DNA of 22,183 bases from Hyphomicrobiales bacterium. Lineage in GTDB: Bacteria; Pseudomonadota; Alphaproteobacteria; Rhizobiales; Xanthobacteraceae. Below the pieces are notes generated by a model. That model was given only the letters and a program-made list of their open reading frames with translations, was not told the DNA's origin and made no database searches. Position numbers and translations under genes: made by a program. Location of the stretch: assembly GCA_023266695.1 (NCBI GenBank), contig JAHFPO010000020.1:1-22183 (forward strand), read 5' to 3'. Positions within the stretch are counted from its first letter, which is position 1. Each line of letters begins with the position of its first letter. Positions 1-6,772 of the stretch are shown here, piece after piece.

Positions 1-52
1 AAATTCCTACCGCCATAAGCTCGACACAAATTGCCTTCCAGAACCTTGTCAT
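1..52 (-). CDS. Possible 5' end of a divergent gene, cut by the left window edge
   Basis: On the minus strand a good Shine-Dalgarno sequence (GAGGAG, complement of about 62-67) precedes two overlapping ATG codons, at 56 and 52. Both frames stay open to the window edge. The ATG at 52 has the better spacing (about 8 nt) and would begin MTRFWKAICVELMAVGI. The ATG at 56 would begin MHDKVLEGNLCRAYGG. Only about 17 codons are visible, so no family can be named. If real, the gene diverges from the persulfide dioxygenase and shares the 57-280 spacer with it, where partner or regulator genes of that enzyme often lie. That role is speculative here. Confidence 0.3.
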   Translation of the reverse strand, partial: MTRFWKAICVELMAVGI

Positions 53-280
53 GCATTTTGCTCCTCGATGACTGCTTGGAACCGCCACCAAAAGCCGAAT
101 ATCTAAAAATGGCTAAGTGGCAGGCGTGAACCTATAGCACCATGTCGGGGAGACGAGGAAGCCAAAAGGCGGCGTCCGGGACGTTTCCGGCGTGCTGGGC
201 CACCGGACCATTCCGGAGAGGCCGATTTGGCCCTTTCCCTCGGCATTCAGTTTTCGCGACCTTGGTGGATAGGAAGCGCC

Positions 281-1318
281 ATGATCTTCCGCCAGCTCTT
301 CGACCAGGTGTCGGGCACCTACACCTATCTCCTCGCCAGCCGGCGCGGCGGCGAGGCCATGATCATCGATCCGGTGATCGAGAAGGTCGACCGCTATCTG
401 CAGCTCATCAAGGAGCTCGACCTCAGGCTGGTGAATGCGGTGGACACGCACTTGCACGCCGACCATGTCACCGGCCTCGGCGCGCTGCGCGACCGCACCC
501 ATTGCATCACGGTGATGGGCGAGCAAAGCCAGGTCGACGTCGTCTCCCTGCGCGTCGCCGAGGGTGATAAGCTCACGGTCGAAGGGATCGCCCTCGACGT
601 ACTCTATACCCCCGGCCATACCGACGATTCCTACAGCTTCCTCATGGGCGACCGGGTATTCACCGGCGACACCCTGCTCATCCGCGGCACCGGCCGCACC
701 GATTTCCAGAACGGCGATCCGCGCGCGCAATATGACTCGATCTTCGGAAAGCTGTTGCGGCTGCCGGAGGAAACGCTCGTCTATCCCGCCCACGACTACA
801 AGGGCGAGAGCGTCAGCACCATCGGCGAGGAGAAACGGTTCAATCCGCGCCTGCAGGTGAAATCGATCGACGAATATGTCGAGCTGATGAACAATCTGAA
901 GCTTCCCAATCCCAAGATGATGGACGTGGCGGTGCCGGCCAATCTCCATGTCGGCCTGCACCAGGAGGAGATCGCCAGGCGCGGCTGGGCGCTCTCGGCG
1001 GCCGAGGCGATGCCGCTCGTGGGAAAATCCGATGTGACCTTCATCGACTTGCGGGAGACGCACGAGCGCGAAAAATACGGACAAATTCCCGGCTCGCTGC
1101 ACGCGCCCTATCCCGATCTCGCCGAGAACACCCGGCCGGGCGGCGTGTTGCATGCGCTCGCGCAGGCGACCGGCAAACGCATGTTGTTTTATTGCGCCTT
1201 CGGCGAGCGCTCGGCCATGGCGGTGCAGGCGGCGCAGGACACCGGCATCAAGTCCGCCACTCATATCGAGGGCGGGCTCGATGCCTGGAAGAAGGCGAGT
1301 GGCCCGGTGGAGCGGTAA
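281..1318 (+). CDS. Persulfide dioxygenase-rhodanese fusion (ETHE1/Blh-like)
   Basis: A 345-residue protein with two domains. Residues 1-235 are a metallo-beta-lactamase fold of the ETHE1 type, with H57-x-H59-x-D61-H62, H113, D130 and H171 as the metal-ligand pattern. Residues 245-343 are a rhodanese domain with the active-site loop C305-AFGER. In the family, the first domain oxidises glutathione persulfide to sulfite with O2 on a mononuclear iron, and the rhodanese transfers sulfane sulfur between persulfide, thiosulfate and glutathione. Such fusions serve cytoplasmic sulfide detoxification. I chose the ATG at 281 because GGATAGGA lies just upstream and the domain starts there. A TTG at 227 would add 18 residues without family likeness. 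It is followed by a weak hairpin and then the chemoreceptor gene. Precise substrate use cannot be read from sequence. Confidence 0.92.
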   Translation: MIFRQLFDQVSGTYTYLLASRRGGEAMIIDPVIEKVDRYLQLIKELDLRLVNAVDTHLHADHVTGLGALRDRTHCITVMGEQSQVDVVSLRVAEGDKLTVEGIALDVLYTPGHTDDSYSFLMGDRVFTGDTLLIRGTGRTDFQNGDPRAQYDSIFGKLLRLPEETLVYPAHDYKGESVSTIGEEKRFNPRLQVKSIDEYVELMNNLKLPNPKMMDVAVPANLHVGLHQEEIARRGWALSAAEAMPLVGKSDVTFIDLRETHEREKYGQIPGSLHAPYPDLAENTRPGGVLHALAQATGKRMLFYCAFGERSAMAVQAAQDTGIKSATHIEGGLDAWKKASGPVER

Positions 1319-1350
1319 GGGTTGGGGCCATCTAATTTCAATGCGCCGGA

Positions 1351-1365
1351 CCCCATGCTGTGGGG
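1351..1365 (+). terminator. Weak hairpin after the persulfide dioxygenase gene
   Basis: CCCCA (1351-1355) and TGGGG (1361-1365) form a short stem followed by CTTTGTT. Only five base pairs and a poor U-tract, so it may or may not terminate transcription. Confidence 0.25.
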
Positions 1366-1458
1366 CTTTGTTGGTTAACGATTCCCTTACGAATATCTGT
1401 TCCCTCTGTCTCATGGCGAGCGTGGGCGCCTGGAGTAAGGACCATATCGGTAAGACAG

Positions 1459-3258
1459 ATGCATTCAGATGCGCCAACTTCCTTGTTGAGCGGGTTAGAA
1501 AATAAGTTTTTCCGCGGCAACAGTCTTGCCTGGCGGCTCATTCTTCCCGTTCCGGTGACGCTGATCGTCGCCATCGGTTTGGTTTGGGTCATGATCCCCC
1601 GGGTGGTCGCGAGCATGGCGACCAACGACGCCGTTCTCGCAAACCAGCAAGTCGCCGCGCAGTTCAAGACGATCCGCAGTTATTACACGGAGAATGTGGT
1701 CAACAAGCTGGTGAAGGAGGGAACCTTCAAGGCCTCCTACGATCACAAGACGAACGACAAGGCCATTCCGTTGCCGGCCACCCTGATGCACGACCTGAGC
1801 GCGCTCCTCGCGGACAAGGATACCAACATCAATCTCTACAGCACCTATCCCTTTCCGGATCGCAAGGACCGCAAGCTCGATGAATTCCAACAGCAGGCGT
1901 GGGAGTTCCTGAGCGTCGATCCAAAAGCAACATTTTCACGCACCGAGGTTCGCAACGGCAAGCAAACGGTTCGCATCGCCGTCGCCGACACCATGAGCGC
2001 GCAGTCCTGCATCAACTGCCACAACTCCGATCCGAGATCCCCCAAGACCGATTGGAAATTGGGCGACTTGCGAGGCGTCCTCGAGGTCACTTCGGTGATA
2101 GACCCCGAGCTTGCGCACGGATCGACATTGAGCCAGCTGATCGTTCTCGGCGCGATATTCATCGGACTCGCCTTGTCGGGCGTCACTCACCTGGTGACGC
2201 GCGGCGTGACGGTGCCGCTGCGCGGCATGGTCGATGCGATGGGGAAATTGGCGCACGGCAATTTCGACGTGGTTTTGCCCGGCCTCGGCCGCAAGGATGA
2301 GATCGGCGCCATGGCGAAAGCCGTCGAGTTGTTCAAGGCAACGGCCGTTGAACGCGCTCGCCTCGAAGCCGAACAGGCCGAAGCCAAGGAACGCGCCGGC
2401 ACCACCGAGCGCAAGGCCGAAATGCGCCGGCTCGCGGATCGTTTCGAGGCCGCCATCGGAAACATCGTCAACGCGGTCTCTTTGGCGTCGACCGAGTTGG
2501 AAGCCACCTCTACCAGCTTGACGAACAACGTCGAGACCACCCGGAAATTATCCGCCGTCGTCACCGGCGCCGCGCAGGAAGCCTCGTCCAATGTTCAATC
2601 GGTCACCACCGCCACCGAGGAACTATCCAGCTCGGTATCCGAGATCAGTCGCAAGGTTCATGAATCGAGCGAGATCGCCGGCGACGCCGTGCGCCAGGCC
2701 GAACGGACCGATGCCCGCGTTACGGAGCTGTCCAATGCGGCGACCCGCATCGGCAATGTGGTGAAGCTGATCACCACCATCGCCCAGCAGACCAACCTGC
2801 TTGCGCTCAACGCCACCATCGAGGCGGCGCGCGCCGGCGAAGCCGGCAAGGGCTTCGCGGTGGTGGCCTCGGAAGTGAAGACGCTGGCGACCCAGACCGC
2901 CAAGGCGACCGACGAGATCGCCGCACAAATCTCACAGATGCAGGCGGCGACCGGGGATTCGGTGACCGCCATCAAGGAGATCGGCTCGACCATCGGCCAG
3001 TTGTCCGAGATCGCAATGTCGATGGCGAGCGCAGTCGAGGAGCAGAATGCCACGACCAAGGAAATCGCCCGCAATATCGAGCATGCCGCGAAGAGCGCGG
3101 CGCGCGTCGCCGACAACATCAGCGATGTCAATCGGGCGGCGAGCGAAACCGGCTCGGCCTCGAGCCGAGTGCTGGCCGCGGCCCAGGCCCTCACCAGCGA
3201 GGGCAGCAAGCTCAAGACCGAGGTCGCGAGGTTCCTGGCGACGGTGCGCGCCGCCTGA
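1459..3258 (+). CDS. Methyl-accepting chemotaxis protein with periplasmic c-type haem sensor (DUF3365/Tll0287-like)
   Basis: 599 residues. TM1 spans about 26-48. A periplasmic domain at about 50-222 contains C184-I-N-C187-H188, a c-type haem attachment motif placed as in Tll0287-like (DUF3365) sensor domains. TM2 is about 225-246 and HAMP about 247-300. A long cytoplasmic signalling helix pair carries the conserved hairpin around 446-478 (TNLLALNATIEAARAGEAGK). Related haem-bearing chemoreceptors sense redox state or diatomic gases and signal to CheA/CheW. No che genes are in the window. The ATG at 1459 follows GGAGTAAGGA at long spacing; an upstream GTG at 1360 would add 33 residues before TM1 and looks unlikely. 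The stop lies 3 bp from an ABC-ATPase gene remnant on the other strand. The ligand is not predictable; NO or O2 is a guess suggested by the nearby nitrite reductase. Confidence 0.9.
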   Translation: MHSDAPTSLLSGLENKFFRGNSLAWRLILPVPVTLIVAIGLVWVMIPRVVASMATNDAVLANQQVAAQFKTIRSYYTENVVNKLVKEGTFKASYDHKTNDKAIPLPATLMHDLSALLADKDTNINLYSTYPFPDRKDRKLDEFQQQAWEFLSVDPKATFSRTEVRNGKQTVRIAVADTMSAQSCINCHNSDPRSPKTDWKLGDLRGVLEVTSVIDPELAHGSTLSQLIVLGAIFIGLALSGVTHLVTRGVTVPLRGMVDAMGKLAHGNFDVVLPGLGRKDEIGAMAKAVELFKATAVERARLEAEQAEAKERAGTTERKAEMRRLADRFEAAIGNIVNAVSLASTELEATSTSLTNNVETTRKLSAVVTGAAQEASSNVQSVTTATEELSSSVSEISRKVHESSEIAGDAVRQAERTDARVTELSNAATRIGNVVKLITTIAQQTNLLALNATIEAARAGEAGKGFAVVASEVKTLATQTAKATDEIAAQISQMQAATGDSVTAIKEIGSTIGQLSEIAMSMASAVEEQNATTKEIARNIEHAAKSAARVADNISDVNRAASETGSASSRVLAAAQALTSEGSKLKTEVARFLATVRAA

Positions 3259-3261
3259 CGA

Positions 3262-3390
3262 TCAGTGTAAAATCTGGCTGAGGAAGAGCTTGGTCCGCTC
3301 GTGTTTCGGATGGTCGAGGAATTCCTTGGGCTCGTTCGCCTCGATGATCTGGCCGGCGTCCATGAACGCCACGCGGCTCGCCGCCTCGCG
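3262..3390 (-). pseudogene. 3' remnant of an amino-acid ABC transporter ATPase gene (copy B)
   Basis: On the minus strand, 42 codons plus a stop encode the C-terminal tail of an AapP/GlnQ-type ATPase (…FMDAGQIIEANEPKEFLDHP, then KHERTKLFLSQILH). Against the 3' end of the intact gene at 9384-9512 I count about 17 mismatches in 129 bp (about 87% identical), with the frame preserved. Homology begins exactly at the stop codon and ends abruptly at 3390. The rest of the gene, including Walker A, signature and Walker B, is missing. It lies between the chemoreceptor stop and the luxR stop. It is either a displaced gene end left by an insertion or debris from a lost paralogue. Confidence 0.85.
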
Positions 3391-3438
3391 TCGACGAATT
3401 TCCCCACGCTTCGCCCGGCCCGCGCGCGGCTCGGGAGC

Positions 3439-4173
3439 TCAGAGCGAAATTAAACGGTCGCGAAGAGCGATGGCGACGGCCTGAGTCCGGTTCTTCGCGC
3501 CGAGTTTTCGAAACGTCGACTGGATGTGCTCGTCGACGGTCCGCTTGGCGATATTGAGAATTTCACCGATTTCCCAAGCCGACTTGCCCTGCGCCGCCCA
3601 CGTCAGCACCTCTCGCTCGCGTGAAGTCAGCAATGGCTTCTCCTGATGAGAAGGAGTGTGAAGAAGGCGGAGTCGTTCAAACGTATAGAGCGCCAATAGA
3701 TGCAGGGAGGTTTTTGAGCGTGCGTTCAGTTCGGGATTGATCCCGCCGAACCAAACCACACCCAATCCCCCGGCTTGCCGAGGGACTGGAATCACGAATC
3801 CACGTGACAAGCCGAAGTCAGCCACTCGCCGCAAGAACTCCACCGTGCGCGGTTCCCGTTCCGCATCGTAGGGGGCATCGGCCCAGATGAACGGGTCGAT
3901 GGAGCGCCGGCACAGCCGGAAGGCTGGATCGATCCGCACATATTCTTCTTTCAAGTAAATCTTCAGCCACTCCTCCGGCACACGCGTGCAAATCACGAAT
4001 TCATCGTACGACCTCTTGGTGTCCGGCAGGTCTTGAAAAGCACAATACTCGAGCCCGAACGTGGCGAGCACGCGTTGCATCTCGCTCATCATGGCGTCCA
4101 TGCTGGACAGACGATCCAATCGATCGATGAATGCGAACGTCTCGCGTTGGTAATCCAAGCCGGCTGTGGCCAT
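3439..4173 (-). CDS. LuxR-family quorum-sensing regulator (solo)
   Basis: 244 residues. The N-terminal autoinducer-binding domain (about 15-165) carries the positions conserved in TraR/LuxR: W69, Y73, D82, P83, W97 and G125. The C-terminal GerE-type helix-turn-helix is at about 180-240 (TSREREVLTWAAQGKSAWEI). The family binds N-acyl-homoserine lactones or related signals and controls transcription as a dimer. I chose the ATG at 4173, where LuxR-family homology begins. A TTG at 4227 would add 18 residues; AGGAG lies inside that stretch, about 40 nt upstream of the ATG, so the start is not settled. No luxI synthase is in the window, so within it this is a solo. The gene is bracketed by two remnants of an ABC-ATPase 3' end and its G+C is visibly lower than its neighbours, both consistent with acquisition by transfer. 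Confidence 0.9.
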   Translation of the reverse strand: MATAGLDYQRETFAFIDRLDRLSSMDAMMSEMQRVLATFGLEYCAFQDLPDTKRSYDEFVICTRVPEEWLKIYLKEEYVRIDPAFRLCRRSIDPFIWADAPYDAEREPRTVEFLRRVADFGLSRGFVIPVPRQAGGLGVVWFGGINPELNARSKTSLHLLALYTFERLRLLHTPSHQEKPLLTSREREVLTWAAQGKSAWEIGEILNIAKRTVDEHIQSTFRKLGAKNRTQAVAIALRDRLISL

Positions 4174-4248
4174 TGGAGCACCATGATACCGCGTGTAGTT
4201 TTTGTACTGATATACTCCTAGTTGCAAATCACCAATGCGTGAAACTGC

Positions 4249-4296
4249 TCAGTGTAAAATCTGGCTGAGCAACAGCTTGGTCCGCTCGTGCCGCGG
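4249..4296 (-). repeat. Short 3' remnant of an amino-acid ABC ATPase gene (copy C)
   Basis: On the minus strand the last 15 codons plus stop of an AapP-like gene are readable (PRHERTKLLLSQILH). Homology starts exactly at the TGA stop and fades after about 48 bp. Copies B and C differ at only two positions over the first 42 bp. Copy C differs from the intact gene end at about eight of 48. All three share the 17-mer agcttggtccgctcgtg. It lies between luxR and the FNR-controlled promoter of the EB_dh operon. Confidence 0.8.
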
Positions 4297-4333
4297 AAAG
4301 GCCAACGGGCTGCTTGCGCGTAAGTGCTCAGAA

Positions 4334-4353
4334 TCCCAACGATTCCCAACGAT
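4334..4353. repeat. Two tandem 10-bp units
   Basis: The unit TCCCAACGAT occurs twice head to tail in the non-coding gap between luxR and the EB_dh gene. No role is evident. The rest of the 4174-4574 gap holds ABC copy C, this repeat and the FNR-dependent promoter. Confidence 0.6.
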
Positions 4354-4466
4354 TTGTTTCGAAAATCTCGGCTCTGCCGTTTCATTCGCTCCCTTGATAG
4401 GCAAATAATCTTGCATATCCGCGGGTCTGTCCATGGCGACGTGCCAGGCGGCGGGAAACCGATCAT

Positions 4467-4480
4467 TTGATCCTAATCAA
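4467..4480 (+). promoter_or_regulatory. FNR box, class II promoter of the EB_dh-DUF2231 operon
   Basis: TTGAT-CCTA-ATCAA is a perfect match to the FNR/FixK consensus TTGAT-N4-ATCAA. A -10-like AATAAT lies at 4502-4507, so transcription would begin near 4514 with the box centred about 41 bp upstream, the classic class II activator position. The ATG at 4506 lies inside this -10 element, which argues for the ATG at 4575 as translation start. The FNR-type regulator encoded at 8540-9262 is the obvious candidate to bind it. Confidence 0.85.
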
Positions 4481-4574
4481 TGCAATTGCGATGCACATAG
4501 GAATAATGCCGCGAGTGAAGGAGACGGTTTTACATTTCGAGACCGATGAGCCGGTGAAAGAAGGTGGGTTCTCC

Positions 4575-5993
4575 ATGAAGAGAGCATTGCTCTATCTCGC
4601 TGTCGCCATCTTCGTCGGCGTGCTCGGTCTGTCGTGGCTGACCCATGGCACGGGCGTCATCAAGAACGATATCGCTCGCAACATCTTTATCCCGACAGAA
4701 TTGACCATGCCATTGCAGGTCAAGGCCGCCTACAACGGCCGCGACATGTTCTTCCGCTACCGCTGGCCGACGCGGCAACCCTCGATCTATCACGACATGA
4801 TCAAGTTCGAAGGCGGCAAGTGGGTGCGCCATGGCGCCAGCGTTGCCGGTCCTGAACCGGAGGGCATTTACGAAGACCGCGTGACCATGCTGGTGGACGA
4901 CGGCAGCGTGCCGGAGTTCGCAAGATATGGCGGCTACATAACCGTCGGCGATCGCATGCGCTTCTTCACCAACGAGGCCACGGCTGCGGAGGTCCGGGCG
5001 CATCCTTATCTCGGCCAGAAGATGAAACAGACCGAGGTCGGCAAGCATCTGCCGGCCACCCGTCTCGACATCAGCGACTGGAAGTCGGTGGTGCCGGAGG
5101 AGCAGCTGGCGGCCTTGCGCAAGGCCGGTTATTTCCTCGACCTGTGGCACTGGCGCGCGCACCGCTCCAATCCGATCGGCGCTTCCGACGATCAGTATAT
5201 TTTCGAAGCCCGTTACGGCGACGCCGGGAAAGGACCGTTCACCGACAACTGGGACTCGCAGAAGCAGCAGCCGAAGTTCATGCTCGATCCGGACAAGACG
5301 GGCCGCCGTGCGCTGAACTGGGACGACCTGATGCAGCACAAGCTCGGCTTCGATGATGTCTATTACATCAGCGAGGACAATTCGGCTCCTTTCGACGCCA
5401 ATTATGCATGGAAGACGGGAGACACGATCCCGCGCCGTTTCTTGCAGCGCGGTGACGGATCCCATGCCGACATCAAGGTCGCGGGCAAGGCGCGCTGGAA
5501 GGACGGCTACTGGGACGTCACGCTGGTGCGCGCGATGGACACCGGCAATCCGGCGGACGACAAGATCATGGTGGACAAGCGCGTCTACAACGTCGCTTTC
5601 GCCGTCCATCGCGATACGTTTGGCAGCCGCTGGCATTACGTTTCGTTGCCGGTCACGCTCGGTCTCGGCCGCGATGCCGAGATGATCGCGGCCCGCTTCG
5701 ACGGCGATGCGCCGAAATGGGATCAGGCATGGACCAACGTGGTGCTGTTCTATCCCGGCCAGGTGAATTGGCCGCTCCTGAACAGCGCCAAACATGCCGG
5801 CGCCAAGGACATCAGGGCAGGCGTGCCGGTGAAGTCCCGTCACAGCGAAATCCAGCTCGCCCATTACGGCGTCGAGATGGAATTCGCCGACGCCATCAAA
5901 CGGCAGTGGCTGTTCACAATCGGCGCGGGCGTGCTGTTGATCCTCGGCTTCGGTATTGCCCTCAATGGCCTGCTCGGCCGCAAAGGAGCCTGA
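4575..5993 (+). CDS. Membrane-anchored ethylbenzene dehydrogenase-gamma-like (EB_dh) haem protein
   Basis: 472 residues. An N-terminal hydrophobic segment (about 5-23), a large presumably periplasmic domain (about 25-440) and a C-terminal TM helix (about 446-467) with a short RKGA tail. The middle resembles the EB_dh haem-binding domain of the gamma subunits of type II DMSO-reductase-family enzymes (EbdC, ClrC, SerC, NxrC), which carry haem b with Met and Lys ligands. The protein has no cysteine, so no c-type haem is possible. No molybdopterin or Fe-S partner subunit is nearby, so it seems to work alone or with its DUF2231 neighbour. An inferred role is electron transfer between the membrane and the periplasm during nitrite respiration. 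The start is set by the RBS (AAGAAGGTGGG) and by the upstream promoter. The next gene starts 2 bp after its stop. Confidence 0.75.
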   Translation: MKRALLYLAVAIFVGVLGLSWLTHGTGVIKNDIARNIFIPTELTMPLQVKAAYNGRDMFFRYRWPTRQPSIYHDMIKFEGGKWVRHGASVAGPEPEGIYEDRVTMLVDDGSVPEFARYGGYITVGDRMRFFTNEATAAEVRAHPYLGQKMKQTEVGKHLPATRLDISDWKSVVPEEQLAALRKAGYFLDLWHWRAHRSNPIGASDDQYIFEARYGDAGKGPFTDNWDSQKQQPKFMLDPDKTGRRALNWDDLMQHKLGFDDVYYISEDNSAPFDANYAWKTGDTIPRRFLQRGDGSHADIKVAGKARWKDGYWDVTLVRAMDTGNPADDKIMVDKRVYNVAFAVHRDTFGSRWHYVSLPVTLGLGRDAEMIAARFDGDAPKWDQAWTNVVLFYPGQVNWPLLNSAKHAGAKDIRAGVPVKSRHSEIQLAHYGVEMEFADAIKRQWLFTIGAGVLLILGFGIALNGLLGRKGA

Positions 5994-5995
5994 CC

Positions 5996-6550
5996 ATGGC
6001 CGCATATCACGCTGTTCTGGTTCACTTTCCGATTGCCCTGTTGATGACGGCGACCTTGGCGATCCTGGTGCGCGCCGTCTCCGACGCTCCGCTTGCCAGG
6101 GCTGTCGACCGGGCGTTGGTTCCGCTCCTGGCCGTCGGCGTTCTCGCCGGCGTGGTTGCCTATGGGGTCGGGCTCATGGTGTGGCCGTGGGAGACGATCT
6201 CCGCGACGCCGCTCGGGCGCAACCATATGCTGGTGGCGACATGGACCCTGGCGTACTGGGCCCTGTTGCTGGCAACGCGATGGATCATAGGCGAAGCCAT
6301 CTGGGAAGGCGTGACGCGTTGGGTCATGGCCGGACTGGCGATCCTCGGCAGCGCCTTGCTCGGGATTACCGGCACCCTCGGCGGTCATCTGGTCGGTATC
6401 TATACGGAGGTGTCCGAAGCCCTGCGTCTCCTCGGCTGGGAGGTCTACACGACCTACTACGTGCCGGACTTCACGTTGGCGGCGATCTTGATCGCGGCCA
6501 TCATCTTGACGGTGATGGGGATTTTGGGAAGACGGCGGATGGCGGCGTAA
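5996..6550 (+). CDS. DUF2231-like integral membrane protein, possible b-type cytochrome
   Basis: 184 residues with five predicted TM segments (about 8-26, 41-64, 77-97, 109-128 and 160-178). The N-terminal HAVLVHFPIAL and the later LGGHLVGIY resemble DUF2231 proteins. The histidines H10, H77 and H131 lie in or at the ends of membrane helices, as expected if they ligate a haem b. This is inference from placement, not from a known structure. The start follows AAAGGAG 7 bp upstream and lies 2 bp after the EB_dh stop, so the two are almost certainly co-transcribed from the FNR promoter at 4467. A strong hairpin terminator follows. A quinol-oxidising or EB_dh-anchoring role is possible but unproven. 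Confidence 0.75.
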   Translation: MAAYHAVLVHFPIALLMTATLAILVRAVSDAPLARAVDRALVPLLAVGVLAGVVAYGVGLMVWPWETISATPLGRNHMLVATWTLAYWALLLATRWIIGEAIWEGVTRWVMAGLAILGSALLGITGTLGGHLVGIYTEVSEALRLLGWEVYTTYYVPDFTLAAILIAAIILTVMGILGRRRMAA

Positions 6551-6593
6551 CCTCCCGGACAAAATCTCAACTTGAGACATATGACGAGTACCG

Positions 6594-6620
6594 AGGCGGT
6601 GGCCGAACTGGCCACCGCCT
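6594..6620 (+). terminator. Rho-independent terminator after the EB_dh-DUF2231 operon
   Basis: A perfect 11-bp inverted repeat (AGGCGGTGGCC, loop GAACT, GGCCACCGCCT) is followed by TCTTGC. It lies 44 bp after the DUF2231 stop and separates this operon from the nirK promoter. Confidence 0.75.
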
Positions 6621-6702
6621 TCTTGCAATCACAAACAAGACATAGATAGCCGTGTTTTTCCTGCTTCCGGCCGGAAGGTTATCGACCGCCCATTTGGTTC
6701 AT

Positions 6703-6716
6703 TTGATTTGGATCAA
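6703..6716 (+). promoter_or_regulatory. FNR box upstream of the DUF6455-nirK operon
   Basis: TTGAT-TTGG-ATCAA is a perfect FNR/FixK-type palindrome. A -10-like CATCAT lies at 6737-6742 (4 of 6 matches), giving a predicted start near 6750 and a leader of about 22 nt before the ATG at 6773. The flanks (ATTTGAT…ATCAATGC) match those of the box at 4467, so both operons probably answer to the same regulator under low oxygen. Confidence 0.85.
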
Positions 6717-6772
6717 TGCGCCGAGGCCGCATTTGGCATCATCTTCGCTCATCGTTATGAGAGGGGAGTTCG

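Noticed and set aside
113..1477. Long minus-strand open frame opposite the persulfide dioxygenase
   Set aside because: It is a codon-bias shadow of the plus-strand gene in high-G+C DNA, with no recognisable domain and no RBS.
4467..4574. Upstream start codons for the EB_dh gene (TTG 4467, ATG 4506)
   Set aside because: The TTG is inside the FNR box and the ATG inside the -10 element, so neither would be in the transcript if the promoter is right.
4575..5993. c-type cytochrome in the EB_dh protein
   Set aside because: The protein contains no cysteine, so no CxxCH motif.
4530..6005. 491-codon minus-strand open frame opposite the EB_dh gene
   Set aside because: Arg/His/Val-rich composition typical of an antisense shadow. 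The plus strand has RBS, FNR promoter and family likeness.
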